From: a virus
IMG/VR virus record: IMGVR_UViG_3300035698_030975
Span: 1 to 62,510 of that record
DNA length: 62,510 nt
Direction: 5' to 3' (one strand)
Shown: piece by piece, positions 51,411-59,761 of the stretch
Layout of the letters: every line of letters starts with the position of its first letter
Position numbering within the stretch: position 1 is the stretch's first letter
Notes under the pieces: model-generated
Seen by the model: only the letters and a program-made list of their open reading frames with translations
The model's database searches: none
Told to the model about the DNA's origin: nothing
Made by a program: the position numbers and the translations under genes

Positions 51411-51440
51411 ACTATACCAAATTTTTCATCAAATTGTCAA
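51411..51440 (-). promoter_or_regulatory. Sigma-70-like promoter of the cas operon
   Basis: On the minus strand TTGACA (51435-51440), an 18-bp spacer and TATAGT (51411-51416) lie about 88 bp before the cas5c ATG. The array and cas3 appear to be transcribed from elsewhere because of the hairpin after cas7. Confidence 0.75.
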
Positions 51441-51487
51441 TGAGAAAATTTCCACAACATTCAAAGTCAATTACTACAGGAGTTCTA

Positions 51488-51832
51488 TCACAACATCCTC
51501 TGAAAAGTAAACCACAAACACAGGAAATGAATGTATTGATCTAAACCGATTGTTGCGAAGAATAAATACATATCTTTTTTCTCATAGAAAAAAGAGGTTA
51601 CATGACATGAAATAAGATCTACACAAAAGTGCAGCAATCCATTAAGACCGGCAAAAGCAAAAGCTGATGTGCCATAGAACGGAGAGCAAAGTGCCCACAA
51701 TCCTGTCGTATAAACAAGCGCATGGGCAACAAGAGCAAATATATCTTTGCTCTTGTTTTCCGCCATCCAGCGACTTTGGAATAGAAAATCACAAATCCAG
51801 TGGAAAAATAAAATAAGAGCCATCATTCCCAT
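51488..51832 (-). CDS. DUF3307-like membrane protein
   Basis: A 114-residue integral membrane protein with the DUF3307 pattern: H-W-I-C-D-F-L-F-Q near residue 11, H-A-L-V-Y near 37, H-F-C-V-D near 67 and L-D-Q-Y-I-H near 96. It overlaps the upstream gene by 10 bases. Function is unknown. Confidence 0.7.
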   Translation of the reverse strand: MGMMALILFFHWICDFLFQSRWMAENKSKDIFALVAHALVYTTGLWALCSPFYGTSAFAFAGLNGLLHFCVDLISCHVTSFFYEKKDMYLFFATIGLDQYIHFLCLWFTFQRML

Positions 51833-52155
51833 CCAAATCTGGTTGTGATACTACGAAAAGCATACCATATGCTAGAGTCCCACGAATCATATGCCAAATC
51901 TTGTTTTCTGGTCCGCATTTTATGATCTTTTGGAAGTTCGGGGCATTTGGGAATGTTTGCACCAAAGACATCTAATGTAATCTCAATTACGTTCTTGCCA
52001 TCATTACTCAATTTTCCGGTCATACCACCGCTGTCAATGTCTATCCCTCGGTGTATCTCCATAAATGCAGACAAAAGTTCTTTATCTAGAACACCTTTGT
52101 TATATGTGGCGAGAACCGTTGCTTCAAAGTCCATAAATGCTTGATTATTGCCCAT
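51823..52155 (-). CDS. Hypothetical protein
   Basis: A 110-residue protein with a helical N-terminal half and a beta hairpin (N-V-I-E-I-T-L-D-V-F-G). No family was recognised. It is coupled to the DUF3307-like gene by overlap. Confidence 0.5.
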   Translation of the reverse strand: MGNNQAFMDFEATVLATYNKGVLDKELLSAFMEIHRGIDIDSGGMTGKLSNDGKNVIEITLDVFGANIPKCPELPKDHKMRTRKQDLAYDSWDSSIWYAFRSITTRFGWE

Positions 52156-52265
52156 TTTTACCTTTGTTTTAAGTTACATCCTATTTTACCCTAAAAACAT
52201 CAGTTGTAAAGAATCATTTTTTCAGAATACATACTTTAATAGGTTGGACATAAACCAAGGAACAA

Positions 52266-52724
52266 ATGTTACCACAATTTTACAAATTTATCGTCGTAAA
52301 CAATTCGGGACAAACACTAACCTTTAGCGCAGGCGGCGCAATTAATTTAAAAGTAACAGGGTGGTATAGGAATGTTTCTACAGGACTAGTGATTTATGGA
52401 CAATTAAGTGATGATGATTGTGGATTCGCGGGAGCGGATACGACAGTAGATGGTGGAGAAGATTTATCTAGTGAAATTAGCAATACAACTACTTTGTATC
52501 TTGGAGCACATATTCAACTTGAAATAACTCATGATGAAGGAACGGCAGCAGATGGCACATTTGACATTTATTTAGATAGCGGTGATGCAACGGGAGAATT
52601 GTCTAGTGATGCCAGTGGATATGACGATGCTGAAACTAACAAATTAGAATTTATTGGTTCATTAACATGGCATGCTTCTGGAGCCGACGATGAAGTGATG
52701 CGAAGCTCAGTGTTTGAAGTTTAA
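52266..52724 (+). CDS. Probable virion surface protein
   Basis: A 152-residue Gly/Asp/Thr-rich beta protein, isolated on the plus strand with AAGGAACAA before its ATG. The composition (no Lys-rich helices, many G-D and T-V strands) is like tail fibre or decoration proteins. It converges with a 4-base overlap on the beta-helix gene at 52721. Confidence 0.5.
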   Translation: MLPQFYKFIVVNNSGQTLTFSAGGAINLKVTGWYRNVSTGLVIYGQLSDDDCGFAGADTTVDGGEDLSSEISNTTTLYLGAHIQLEITHDEGTAADGTFDIYLDSGDATGELSSDASGYDDAETNKLEFIGSLTWHASGADDEVMRSSVFEV

Positions 52725-53986
52725 CGTACGAAAAACACATCTGCTGTTTGTCCTGCCCATCGCGTTTCAATAAAGGTCGGTGCGGCTTCATCTCCCAATT
52801 TAGCCTCCCCAGCAACTAAAATTCCGCCCGAACCTGTTTCATCATATTCTTTTTCTAAAATAAAGAGTGATGTTCCGCCAACTACAACACCACCAGAACC
52901 AACTTCGGTGATTGCACCAGACGCATCAATTCCCATGCTCCAAGGATCTGTTGCTGATCTATCCTCTCCATCACAATCTGTAGTAGGAGGATTAGGCACT
53001 CCATCATCAATTAAATTTAAACCAGTTTCAAAACAATCACCCGTAGAAAGCAAATGTAAATCAAGAGTTCCAAGAGTAGTGTCTTCAAACTCATTGGCTG
53101 GCGTGATATTGATAACTTCATGTGTTCCGCCACCAGCATTAGCAGTAGCATCACTGGATGCATTGTAATCCCATGTGAGATCTGTATTACTACTAACATA
53201 AAAACAATACGAAGTCGTTGCTGTCAGCGTACCTACGATGTTATTGTGAAAGAAAGAGTTTTTAGAACCATAGAGGTAGAAACCATAGATATTTGCATAA
53301 TCGGTAGCATCACATTCTAAACCTTCAGCTACATTATTATAGACATAAATATTATCAGTTGTACCACCATGTGCATATAACATAAACCCGTATATATAAC
53401 CTTCATCCCACCCACCACCTTTATGAGCCTCAGCAGAACAATTCCCCATGGCACAATTACGTATGACCGTGCCATCAGCATCACCAGTCATATATAAAAT
53501 ATATAAGTATGCGTAAGCGGTATTAGTGCCTGTATCTGCAATATGTATATCGTAAAAACCTATGGTGTCTAATAATAATCCCTTAGCGCCACTAGCATAA
53601 AATGCTATAATCTGAGGCATCTCAGAATCAGTAATATTAGTATCGCCTACCACAAAATGCTCTAATCGTGCATAGTCATCAGTGATATAGAGTACGGTGA
53701 GATAATCTGTAACAGTGGTATTTTTTATTACAGGATAACTGCCATCAAAGTCACCATCGAATTCAGCGCCCGACTGAGCACGTATATGAAAATAATGAGT
53801 ATCATTCGTAGTAGACGTACTCATATTCAGTGTATAATTAGACGCGCTAGAAAATACTTCCGCTGCCATTTCGCCAATATAAGGAGCATTCACATCGGAA
53901 GTGATATCGCCATCATGAGCATCATACCATGCTTGAGGTGTTGTATAATCGCCACCAGCAGCTTGAATTGATTCAATAGTTGACAT
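52721..53986 (-). CDS. Beta-helix tail protein (different N-terminus)
   Basis: A 421-residue protein with Asp/Asn/Tyr-rich, regularly spaced strands of a right-handed beta-helix, but without the anchoring domain of the 32.8-36.8 kb spikes. It starts S-T-I-E-S-I-Q-A-A-G-G-D-Y-T-T-P-Q-A-W, a pattern seen at the start of surface beta-helix proteins. As in the spike cassette, a 223-residue gene lies directly upstream. Confidence 0.6.
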   Translation of the reverse strand: MSTIESIQAAGGDYTTPQAWYDAHDGDITSDVNAPYIGEMAAEVFSSASNYTLNMSTSTTNDTHYFHIRAQSGAEFDGDFDGSYPVIKNTTVTDYLTVLYITDDYARLEHFVVGDTNITDSEMPQIIAFYASGAKGLLLDTIGFYDIHIADTGTNTAYAYLYILYMTGDADGTVIRNCAMGNCSAEAHKGGGWDEGYIYGFMLYAHGGTTDNIYVYNNVAEGLECDATDYANIYGFYLYGSKNSFFHNNIVGTLTATTSYCFYVSSNTDLTWDYNASSDATANAGGGTHEVINITPANEFEDTTLGTLDLHLLSTGDCFETGLNLIDDGVPNPPTTDCDGEDRSATDPWSMGIDASGAITEVGSGGVVVGGTSLFILEKEYDETGSGGILVAGEAKLGDEAAPTFIETRWAGQTADVFFVR

Positions 53987-54658
53987 TTATAAATATTCCG
54001 CAGATTCGTCAGCATCATTAGCTACAAATAACCATCCTTTATATTTTTGGTCCTCTTCACTACCTAATGCCAAAATTTTATCTTGTATGCTTTTGTCTAA
54101 TGCTCTAAAAGCTGTGCGAGTGTCAGCATATACTCCATATTTAACAGCTTCAATTAAATCTGTTATTCCCTTGTCTTTTCGACATTTCCAGTAATGTTTC
54201 ACCCAATATGATCGTTCATCAAGACCAACGGCTGCATCAGTCTTTTCATGAGGAGGCACATATTGTCCAACGTGACCCGCTCGAAGTGTAGAACAAGGAA
54301 TAAGAACATCAGTTCCCGTCAATAACGAAGCAAGGTCTTTATCTTTTTGATGCTTTTCTTCTTTGGTGCCGTGATCCTTTACTTTAGGAATTACATCATA
54401 TTTTTTATCAAACTCAATTTTTGGATCTTCTTTATGAACGAAAACTTCATTTTTAAAATCATACTTACACAAACGAAAAATCCAATTAGCTTCATCTCTT
54501 GTGCAATCGAATTCAATTCTCTCAAATTGTGGCGGAACTTCCTTCCTCCCCCATTGCGCATCTTCTTCTTTTTTTATCTCTTTCTTTGATTTGCAATCTG
54601 AGATTTTGCCTGTCTTATCGCCGCGATCACGACCAACAACTAAAAATGTAAATTTCAT
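53987..54658 (-). CDS. Hypothetical protein upstream of beta-helix gene
   Basis: A 223-residue charged protein with no recognised domain. Its stop abuts the beta-helix start, the same gene arrangement as 36791-37462 with tailspike 3. A V-K-H-Y-W-K segment lies near 155. A chaperone-like role for the spike is only a guess. Confidence 0.45.
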   Translation of the reverse strand: MKFTFLVVGRDRGDKTGKISDCKSKKEIKKEEDAQWGRKEVPPQFERIEFDCTRDEANWIFRLCKYDFKNEVFVHKEDPKIEFDKKYDVIPKVKDHGTKEEKHQKDKDLASLLTGTDVLIPCSTLRAGHVGQYVPPHEKTDAAVGLDERSYWVKHYWKCRKDKGITDLIEAVKYGVYADTRTAFRALDKSIQDKILALGSEEDQKYKGWLFVANDADESAEYL

Positions 54659-54693
54659 ATATCACTCCATATTTAGATTACTCTATCAGAGTG

Positions 54694-55065
54694 TTATTTT
54701 GATAAAGAAGCCTCATAAAAAGCCTTTGCTAAATCAAAATAATGTAAGGGAATATTTTGACCAAGCTCAAGTCCCTCGGCTATTTCTTTGAGTTTTCTAA
54801 TTGCTTGCTGATGTGCGTGTTCGGGGCTCATTACCCCATATCCGGGAACATGAACTTCTCCAGGTTGCGTCTCTTCCTGTAATCCGTGATGCTTTTGAAA
54901 TTCTTCATCTGTCATCTGTCCTAATTTTGTAGTATTTTGTCCATGCTTGGTATACCAATCCAATGCATCCTCAGCAGAAACAGTCTTCATGTCATCTGCG
55001 GTTAATGGCTTTAAGTCGCTTTCCTTGCCAGTAATTTGATTCATCATTTGATAAAAACTTTTCAT
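54694..55065 (-). CDS. Hypothetical protein
   Basis: From the ATG at 55065 (AGAGG 5 nt upstream) the product is 123 residues. The middle holds G-V-M-S-P-E-H-A-H-Q-Q-A-I-R-K-L and a C-terminal helix. The alternative start at 55110 would overlap the glycosyltransferase gene. Confidence 0.5.
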   Translation of the reverse strand: MKSFYQMMNQITGKESDLKPLTADDMKTVSAEDALDWYTKHGQNTTKLGQMTDEEFQKHHGLQEETQPGEVHVPGYGVMSPEHAHQQAIRKLKEIAEGLELGQNIPLHYFDLAKAFYEASLSK

Positions 55066-55091
55066 ATTGCCTCTGTTGGGGTTTATGGTAT

Positions 55092-55889
55092 TTAGATAAT
55101 TGTTCCCCATTCCCGTCCTTCATTTCTAACAATTTGTCCGAAACGAGCATCATACATTTTCTTATTGTAAACCCAATCTGGATTTTCATAGTGTGTTTGA
55201 GCATCGCAGGCATTCTCGTGATATAAGTGGAGAATCTCAGCAGGGACTCTTAAATAACGACATCTGTTTTGCAAAAGTCGATTTACTAAATCATTATCTT
55301 CTCCAGCATATCCTGTAAAGTCTTCATCATATCCGCCAATACTCACAAACTCTCGACGCCACATGCCCATGAAAAATGGCATTTCAACCGACATTTTACT
55401 TTTTTCATTTGTGTTGTCAAATATTTTTCTTATTTTGTCGCAAGGATCATCAGGAAATTGATTGGTAAATTTTCCATCTTCATCAAAATACATAAAGTTT
55501 GGTATGGTTATGCATTTGTCGTTATTCAATAACGGATCAACAACAAGATTGATACAATCATTCAAATGAAAAATTTCAGCACAAGATAAAATAATTATGT
55601 CGCCTGTAGATTGTTTCACTCCAATATTGTTAGGGATAGCAGGGTTTCTTCTTATGATGCCATTAATATTTCTTTGCCCAGAGAAAACATATTTAATATC
55701 AAAAACATCTCTATACTTTTCGCAAATTGTTTCCGTGAGATCGTCAGACAACCCATCATTCACAACCACAATCTCAAACGGAAAATCAAAATTATGTCTA
55801 ATAGAACCCAAACCAATATCAAGCAAATGGGATCTTTTAAATGATGATAATATAAGACTTGCTTTAAAAACCGAATTATTCAAAATCAT
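55092..55889 (-). CDS. Family 2 (GT-A) glycosyltransferase
   Basis: A 265-residue glycosyltransferase with S-S-F-K-R, I-V-V-V-N-D-G-L-S-D-D-L, a G-V-K-Q-S-T-G-D-I-I-I-L core and a C-terminal W-R-R-E-F-V-S-I-G-G-Y-D-E-D-F-x-G-Y-A-G-E-D-N-D as in galactosyltransferase-like enzymes. The usual DxD is diverged (C-A-E). It overlaps the phosphatase gene upstream by 14 bases. Likely substrate is a surface or virion glycan. Confidence 0.82.
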   Translation of the reverse strand: MILNNSVFKASLILSSFKRSHLLDIGLGSIRHNFDFPFEIVVVNDGLSDDLTETICEKYRDVFDIKYVFSGQRNINGIIRRNPAIPNNIGVKQSTGDIIILSCAEIFHLNDCINLVVDPLLNNDKCITIPNFMYFDEDGKFTNQFPDDPCDKIRKIFDNTNEKSKMSVEMPFFMGMWRREFVSIGGYDEDFTGYAGEDNDLVNRLLQNRCRYLRVPAEILHLYHENACDAQTHYENPDWVYNKKMYDARFGQIVRNEGREWGTII

Positions 55890-56583
55890 CTTCCATCCAT
55901 CTACGATGAGGAGGCTTCCATCGAGGGTTTTTTCTGGGTTTTTCTTGGGGACTTAACCACGTCGATAAATCTGTAGAAGGTTTCCAAATGGACTTGTTGG
56001 ACTTTTTATAAGAAGTGCCATCTTGACGAATTAAGTTGTTTGAGTTGCACTTCTCGCATTTTTCTTCATTGTTTTGCTCATTGTCACAATCTGAACAAAT
56101 ATATTCGAATGCCTTTGACATCATAGCCCCTATTATAGGAGCAACACCAGGACGACGAGTTCTTACATATTTAATTGATTTTAATAATGACATTTTTTTA
56201 AACCAATGCAAATACGCAACAGTTACCGTTGGCGACCGATTAATTCCAGAATTGCAATGCAAATAAACAATATGCCCTTGATCTAAAAGCTCTTTAAGGG
56301 TCTTTACGGCTTCAGGTAACGCCCAGCGAAGAGCAGTATCACTGTAATCTTCTATTGGATGACGACGAAATTCAATTTTTTTCCATTTGAAAAACTTCTC
56401 TAATGCAGAGAGATTGACTTTACGTTTTTTAATGTCGGCATCTGTCTGTAAATTTAATACAGCAGTATATCCGATCTTTTCATTTAGCCAATAAGCATCA
56501 TTAATTTCCAAAAGAAATTTACCAAGATATAAATTATCTAATATTTTGTTGTAATCTAATCTCTTTGAATAATCATAATCCAT
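55876..56583 (-). CDS. Dual-specificity protein phosphatase with zinc ribbon
   Basis: The phosphatase loop H109-C110-N-S-G-I-N-R116-S is intact, with a likely general-acid Asp in I-E-D-Y (about 79). After the catalytic domain (about 1-165) comes a four-Cys zinc ribbon (C-S-D-C...C-E-K-C) and a basic, Pro-rich tail. The domain would dephosphorylate proteins or possibly glycans. A phage-encoded version could alter host signalling. Confidence 0.85.
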   Translation of the reverse strand: MDYDYSKRLDYNKILDNLYLGKFLLEINDAYWLNEKIGYTAVLNLQTDADIKKRKVNLSALEKFFKWKKIEFRRHPIEDYSDTALRWALPEAVKTLKELLDQGHIVYLHCNSGINRSPTVTVAYLHWFKKMSLLKSIKYVRTRRPGVAPIIGAMMSKAFEYICSDCDNEQNNEEKCEKCNSNNLIRQDGTSYKKSNKSIWKPSTDLSTWLSPQEKPRKNPRWKPPHRRWMEDDFE

Positions 56584-56597
56584 GAAAGTATATATTG

Positions 56598-56628
56598 AAA
56601 AAAGCCCATTTCCCTTGGGGAAATGGGC
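56598..56628 (-). terminator. Rho-independent terminator after the release factor gene
   Basis: An 11-bp stem (GCCCATTTCCC/GGGAAATGGGC) with loop TTG and a T-run on the minus strand. The same stem recurs at 57458-57489. Confidence 0.92.
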
Positions 56629-56637
56629 TCATTAAAA

Positions 56638-57394
56638 TTATTCGCGCAACAAATCAAACCTTCCCTTCATTACCTGTTTGATCTGTTTTGTTTTGGTTTT
56701 TAAAATATGATCTACAACTCTATTGTTCATAAAATTGTATGTTCGTCGCTTATCAGAGCGATTTCCGCCAGCACGTTGTTTTTTGCGGTTCTCGCTGTAA
56801 TTTTCGTGTTCTAACTGTTGATGGTGTTCATTCACCCTTGTTGTTAGAATTCTCAAAGCCTCACGACGATTTACGTGTTGATCTCTTCCGTTAATAAATA
56901 CTTGCAACCCAGTTGGCTTGTGTTTCATCCTTACGGCAGAATCAGTCACGTTTTGATGCTGACCGCCTTTTCCATGACCACCTTGAGTTTTCACCTCAAG
57001 TTCGTCTTCTTTGAGTGGTTTTAAAGAACGTTCTGGTGGAAGGGGCAATACTACCACGCTAATTGTGCTGGTGTGCTTGCGCCCCTTAGTTTCAGTCGGC
57101 GGAATTCTTTGGACACAATGTTTTCCGCTTTCATGGCGAAACACATCCCAAACATTTTTGCCTTTGAATTTCAGAACAACATGCCCATTAGATGTGTGTA
57201 AAATCTCTTTCTTAAGATTTTTAAACTGGGCGTATTTGATGTAGGCGGCTGCTAGATCATGAACAAATAACTTACTGTCATCGCCACCTTCTCCGAATTG
57301 AATTTCAACAATAAGTTCTCTTGTCTTACTAAAGACACTCCTGCCCCTTCAACTTTGCATAATCTGCCCTCCTTTGTTTCATTTGAGTTTTCAT
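56638..57394 (-). CDS. RF1-like release factor requiring a +1 frameshift at UAG
   Basis: A short class I release factor. The zero frame starts at ATG 57394 (AAGGAG 5 nt upstream) and after 21 codons reaches CTT TAG (57329-57334). The +1 frame continues from AGT (57330) for 230 codons: V-E-I-Q-F-G-E-G-G-D-D, R-H-E-S-G-K-H-C-V-Q-R, the P-P-T tripeptide (near 98, RF1-like P-x-T), K-H-T-S and G-G-Q (about 143-145). That frame has no start codon before its conserved part. AGGAG lies 3 nt before CTT, exactly as in the prfB autoregulation site, but with UAG for UGA. The usual N-terminal domain 1 is missing. Confidence 0.8.
57329..57343 (-). promoter_or_regulatory. Candidate programmed +1 frameshift site (AGGAG-TGT-CTT-TAG)
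   Basis: The minus strand reads CAGGAG, TGT, CTT, TAG. An internal Shine-Dalgarno-like AGGAG is placed 3 nt before the slippery CTT and an in-frame stop, the same geometry as AGGGGG-TAT-CTT-TGA in prfB. Slow termination at UAG when release factor is scarce would favour the shift, giving autoregulation. Confidence 0.8.
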
Positions 57395-57457
57395 GACTTC
57401 TCCTTGGTTAAAATAATATGTACTATATTATATCCCAAAAATCGGTGTTTGTAAAGC

Positions 57458-57489
57458 AAAAAAAGCCCATTTCCCTTCGGGAAATGGGC
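57458..57489 (-). terminator. Rho-independent terminator after hsp20
   Basis: An 11-bp stem, the same as at 56604-56628, with loop TTC and seven T residues on the minus strand. Confidence 0.92.
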
Positions 57490-57501
57490 TTGCTATGAGC
57501 G

Positions 57502-58125
57502 TCATTCAGTTGTTACTTGGATTTTTGTCCAATTCTCAGCTTCTTCCTTTTTATTTTCGGGAAGAGCCCATTTTAATGTTAAAACTCCATCCCGCAGCAA
57601 AGCCTCTGGATTTCCCTCTACATCCGGAAGTAAATTTACCTCTCTAACAAAAGCGGATTTGCGCAATTCCCTATGGAAATGCTCCGCTTCTTCTGGAGAT
57701 TGATAATCTTCAGACATTTTTCCAGCGATTCTTACTTTACTATATGCTTCTTTCCCAGTTCCGCTATCGGAGGGTACAAGAATAACATCCACTTCCAAAT
57801 CTTCTGGCTTAACTCCTGGAATTGATGCTCTCATTACCCAGTATCCATCTTCAATTCCATCTTCAATTTTAGGATAACCACCCTTGGCTTTTGTGCTGTC
57901 GAGGGTTCCTTTATCAAAAAACCCACCCCAAAAATCATCGAAAACTTCTCGAAGAGGTTGGAAAAAATCGTCCCTAAGAATTAGGGAGTCACAAAAGCGT
58001 CTTCCAGTTCCACGCCTATGTCCCGACCCTTGTCCTGACTCGGGGCGAGACCCTTGTCCCGACCCTTGTCCCGATCCTTGTCCCGACTTTTGCCCTCGTC
58101 CTCGTCCACGTCCAAAATTACTCAT
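57502..58125 (-). CDS. Hsp20/alpha-crystallin small heat-shock protein
   Basis: A holdase chaperone of 207 residues. The alpha-crystallin domain (about 85-200) has S-I-P-G-V-K-P-E-D-L near its start and D-G-V-L-T-L-K-W near its end. The N-terminus is unusual: R-G-R-G-R-G then several G-Q-G-S repeats, coded by a 12-bp tandem DNA repeat. ATG 58125 is chosen because GGAG lies 6 nt upstream; the start at 58137 is TTG within that site. A consensus promoter (58202-58229) drives it. Hsp20 genes are common in T4-like phages. Confidence 0.88.
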   Translation of the reverse strand: MSNFGRGRGRGQKSGQGSGQGSGQGSRPESGQGSGHRRGTGRRFCDSLILRDDFFQPLREVFDDFWGGFFDKGTLDSTKAKGGYPKIEDGIEDGYWVMRASIPGVKPEDLEVDVILVPSDSGTGKEAYSKVRIAGKMSEDYQSPEEAEHFHRELRKSAFVREVNLLPDVEGNPEALLRDGVLTLKWALPENKKEEAENWTKIQVTTE

Positions 58126-58201
58126 AGCATTCTCCAAATTTGTAACTGTGGCGGAATTGCCTCCAGTTGTTGCCTAGCTCGATGGAGTCTAGGTCAATAA
58201 T

Positions 58202-58229
58202 ATTATAGCGTCACTACAATTATTGTCAA
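58202..58229 (-). promoter_or_regulatory. Consensus sigma-70 promoter of hsp20
   Basis: On the minus strand TTGACA (58224-58229), a 16-bp spacer and TATAAT (58202-58207). The predicted leader is about 70 nt. Confidence 0.82.
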
Positions 58230-58903
58230 GGTTTGTGACGTATTTTTACAACGATGTAAGCTATCACTTCATCAGCAAGTATTTCGGCAGATTTGCTACC
58301 AGCATCAAGAATTATTTCGGGATTCTCTGGAGTTTCGTATGGATCGTCAATTCCAGTAAATCCTTTAATCTCACCAGCACGAGCCCGTTTGTACATCCCC
58401 TTCGGATCGCGTGCTTCACAAACCTCTATTGGTGCATTAACGAAGATTTCAATAAAATCATTCTCTTTGACCATTGCTCGTGCTCTGTCTCGGTCTGCTC
58501 GATAAGGACTAATGAAAGCCGTAATCGCAATCACGCCTGCGTCACAAAAAAGTTTGGATACCGTACTAATGCGTCGAATGTTTTCTTCACGATCTTGGGC
58601 TGAAAATCCTAAACCAAATCGCTGAGCAAAATCTTCTCCATGCTGGTCGTTATTAAGCATAGCTGGTCCTGCGTTTAATCCATGACGAATGTTGTCGCCA
58701 TCAAGCACAAAACTATGAAGCCCCATAGAATGGAGCTTGTGGTCAACTAAATTAGCAATAGTGCTTTTTCCAGATGCACTCAATCCAGTAAACCATAAAA
58801 CACAACCACTATGTTTGTTAAGAACTTCTCTTTCTTCGCGGGAAACAGAATGTTGATGCCAAAAAACTTCGGGATTGTTCGATACGTCGTAGCCGATGCT
58901 CAT
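58226..58903 (-). CDS. cysC: Adenylylsulfate (APS) kinase
   Basis: Phosphorylates APS to PAPS. The 225-residue protein has Walker A G-L-S-A-S-G-K-S (40-47), L-D-G-D-N-I-R-H-G-L, and the lid region K-G-M-Y-K-R-A-R-A-G-E-I-K-G-F-T-G-I-D-D-P-Y-E. TAGGAG precedes the ATG. No sulfurylase or sulfotransferase gene is seen nearby, so the phage may supply PAPS for host use or for modifying surface sugars. Confidence 0.93.
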   Translation of the reverse strand: MSIGYDVSNNPEVFWHQHSVSREEREVLNKHSGCVLWFTGLSASGKSTIANLVDHKLHSMGLHSFVLDGDNIRHGLNAGPAMLNNDQHGEDFAQRFGLGFSAQDREENIRRISTVSKLFCDAGVIAITAFISPYRADRDRARAMVKENDFIEIFVNAPIEVCEARDPKGMYKRARAGEIKGFTGIDDPYETPENPEIILDAGSKSAEILADEVIAYIVVKIRHKP

Positions 58904-58921
58904 GGTATTCTCCTATAAACT

Positions 58922-59116
58922 TTACTTCTTAAGTTCTTCTTGCAATAACCTAAATCCTTCTTCGCACAAAGGATTAAGTTCCACAAATTCCCCTGTTTTG
59001 TCTTGAGTACAAGTGGGACAGGTTTTCATGTGCTTCTCAAAGGCTGATTGACGAAAATAGTGTTTGTAACAAAATACAACCACAATTATTAAAAATAATA
59101 TTATAATCCATTTCAT
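58922..59116 (-). CDS. Small membrane-anchored CxxC protein
   Basis: A 64-residue protein from ATG 59116: an N-terminal transmembrane helix (about 3-18), then a soluble part with C-P-T-C and a lone Cys. It is probably anchored in the inner membrane. The start at 59137 would put charged residues before the helix and is less likely. Confidence 0.5.
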   Translation of the reverse strand: MKWIIILFLIIVVVFCYKHYFRQSAFEKHMKTCPTCTQDKTGEFVELNPLCEEGFRLLQEELKK

Positions 59117-59189
59117 GTTGATATGTAGTAAAGACAAAACGAATTCGTGTTTTTTGCGCTTCTTTGGAAGCCGAGCAGAAGCATGGTTG

Positions 59190-59234
59190 AAGATGAATGA
59201 ACGTGACCATGAAGATAAATGAACATGACCAAGA
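59190..59234. repeat. Imperfect ~22-bp tandem repeat
   Basis: GATGAATGAACGTGACCATGAA is followed by GATAAATGAACATGACCAAGAA style copy, two units in tandem within the intergenic stretch 59117-59294. No gene was recognised there. Confidence 0.45.
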
Positions 59235-59294
59235 AAATATACATACTCATATTCGTCTTGTTTTTTGCGTCAGTCTAACTCGTCATTTTCCATA

Positions 59295-59468
59295 TTATTC
59301 ATTCATCAACCGATTAGCTTCTAATATTTTAGCGGAGCAGCGTCGTATATTAGTCATGTCAATACCATCTAACAAATGCTCATGCATTTCTTCCCTTTCC
59401 TTGGCTTCTTCTAGGTATCAACTGTATCGACGGTCTCGGTTATCTAAATCCAACCAATAATTACCCAT
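59295..59468 (-). CDS. Small gene interrupted by an in-frame TGA
   Basis: A strong AAGGAGG lies 4 nt before ATG 59468. The frame gives 16 residues (M-G-N-Y-W-L-D-L-D-N-R-D-R-R-Y-S), then TGA (59418-59420), and then stays open for 40 more codons with a plausible helical product (Y-L-E-E-A-K-E-R-E-E-M-H) to TAA. It may be a pseudogene, a case of UGA readthrough, or a short leader peptide followed by a second ORF starting inside. The opposite-strand ORF (59197-59460) is judged a shadow. Confidence 0.45.
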
Positions 59469-59498
59469 AATTCCTCCTTGATAAAATAGTAAAGTAAT

Positions 59499-59532
59499 AA
59501 AAAAACCCACCTCCCGAAGGGAGGTGGGTTTT
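59499..59532 (-). terminator. Rho-independent terminator
   Basis: A 10-bp stem (CCCACCTCCC/GGGAGGTGGG) with loop GAA and a T-run on the minus strand ends the 59543-60027 gene pair. TTTT also follows on the plus side. Confidence 0.9.
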
Positions 59533-59542
59533 GTCCCAAAAG

Positions 59543-59761
59543 TTAGACTAGCGATCTCATCTTTTCAAGCCAAATTTCCTTTTCGATTTCCTCTGTTGGA
59601 ATCTTCAGCCCACATCTGCTACACACAAAGGGAGCAAATTTAACTCCTGCATATCGCATTGCTCTGATACGATATTTACATAGTTTGCATCTGTGACCTT
59701 CTGTGAATCTAGCAATTGGTTGGTCTCTTTCTTTCTTTACGTGTATTCCGTACCAACTCAT
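59543..59761 (-). CDS. Zinc-ribbon protein
   Basis: From ATG 59761 the product is 72 residues with C-K-L-C and C-S-R-C, a zinc ribbon. Its ATG overlaps the upstream TGA (ATGA), a coupled pair. A longer ORF starting at 59908 runs out of frame through the upstream gene and is rejected. The pair is clearly GC-richer than its surroundings. Confidence 0.6.
   Translation of the reverse strand: MSWYGIHVKKERDQPIARFTEGHRCKLCKYRIRAMRYAGVKFAPFVCSRCGLKIPTEEIEKEIWLEKMRSLV

Noticed and set aside
53985-53996. T4-like late promoter TATAAATA
   Set aside because: The match lies on the plus strand between two minus-strand genes with no plus-strand gene downstream; such AT-rich octamers occur by chance.
59197-59460. 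87-residue plus-strand ORF
   Set aside because: It has no Shine-Dalgarno and covers the minus-strand small gene that has a perfect AAGGAGG start.
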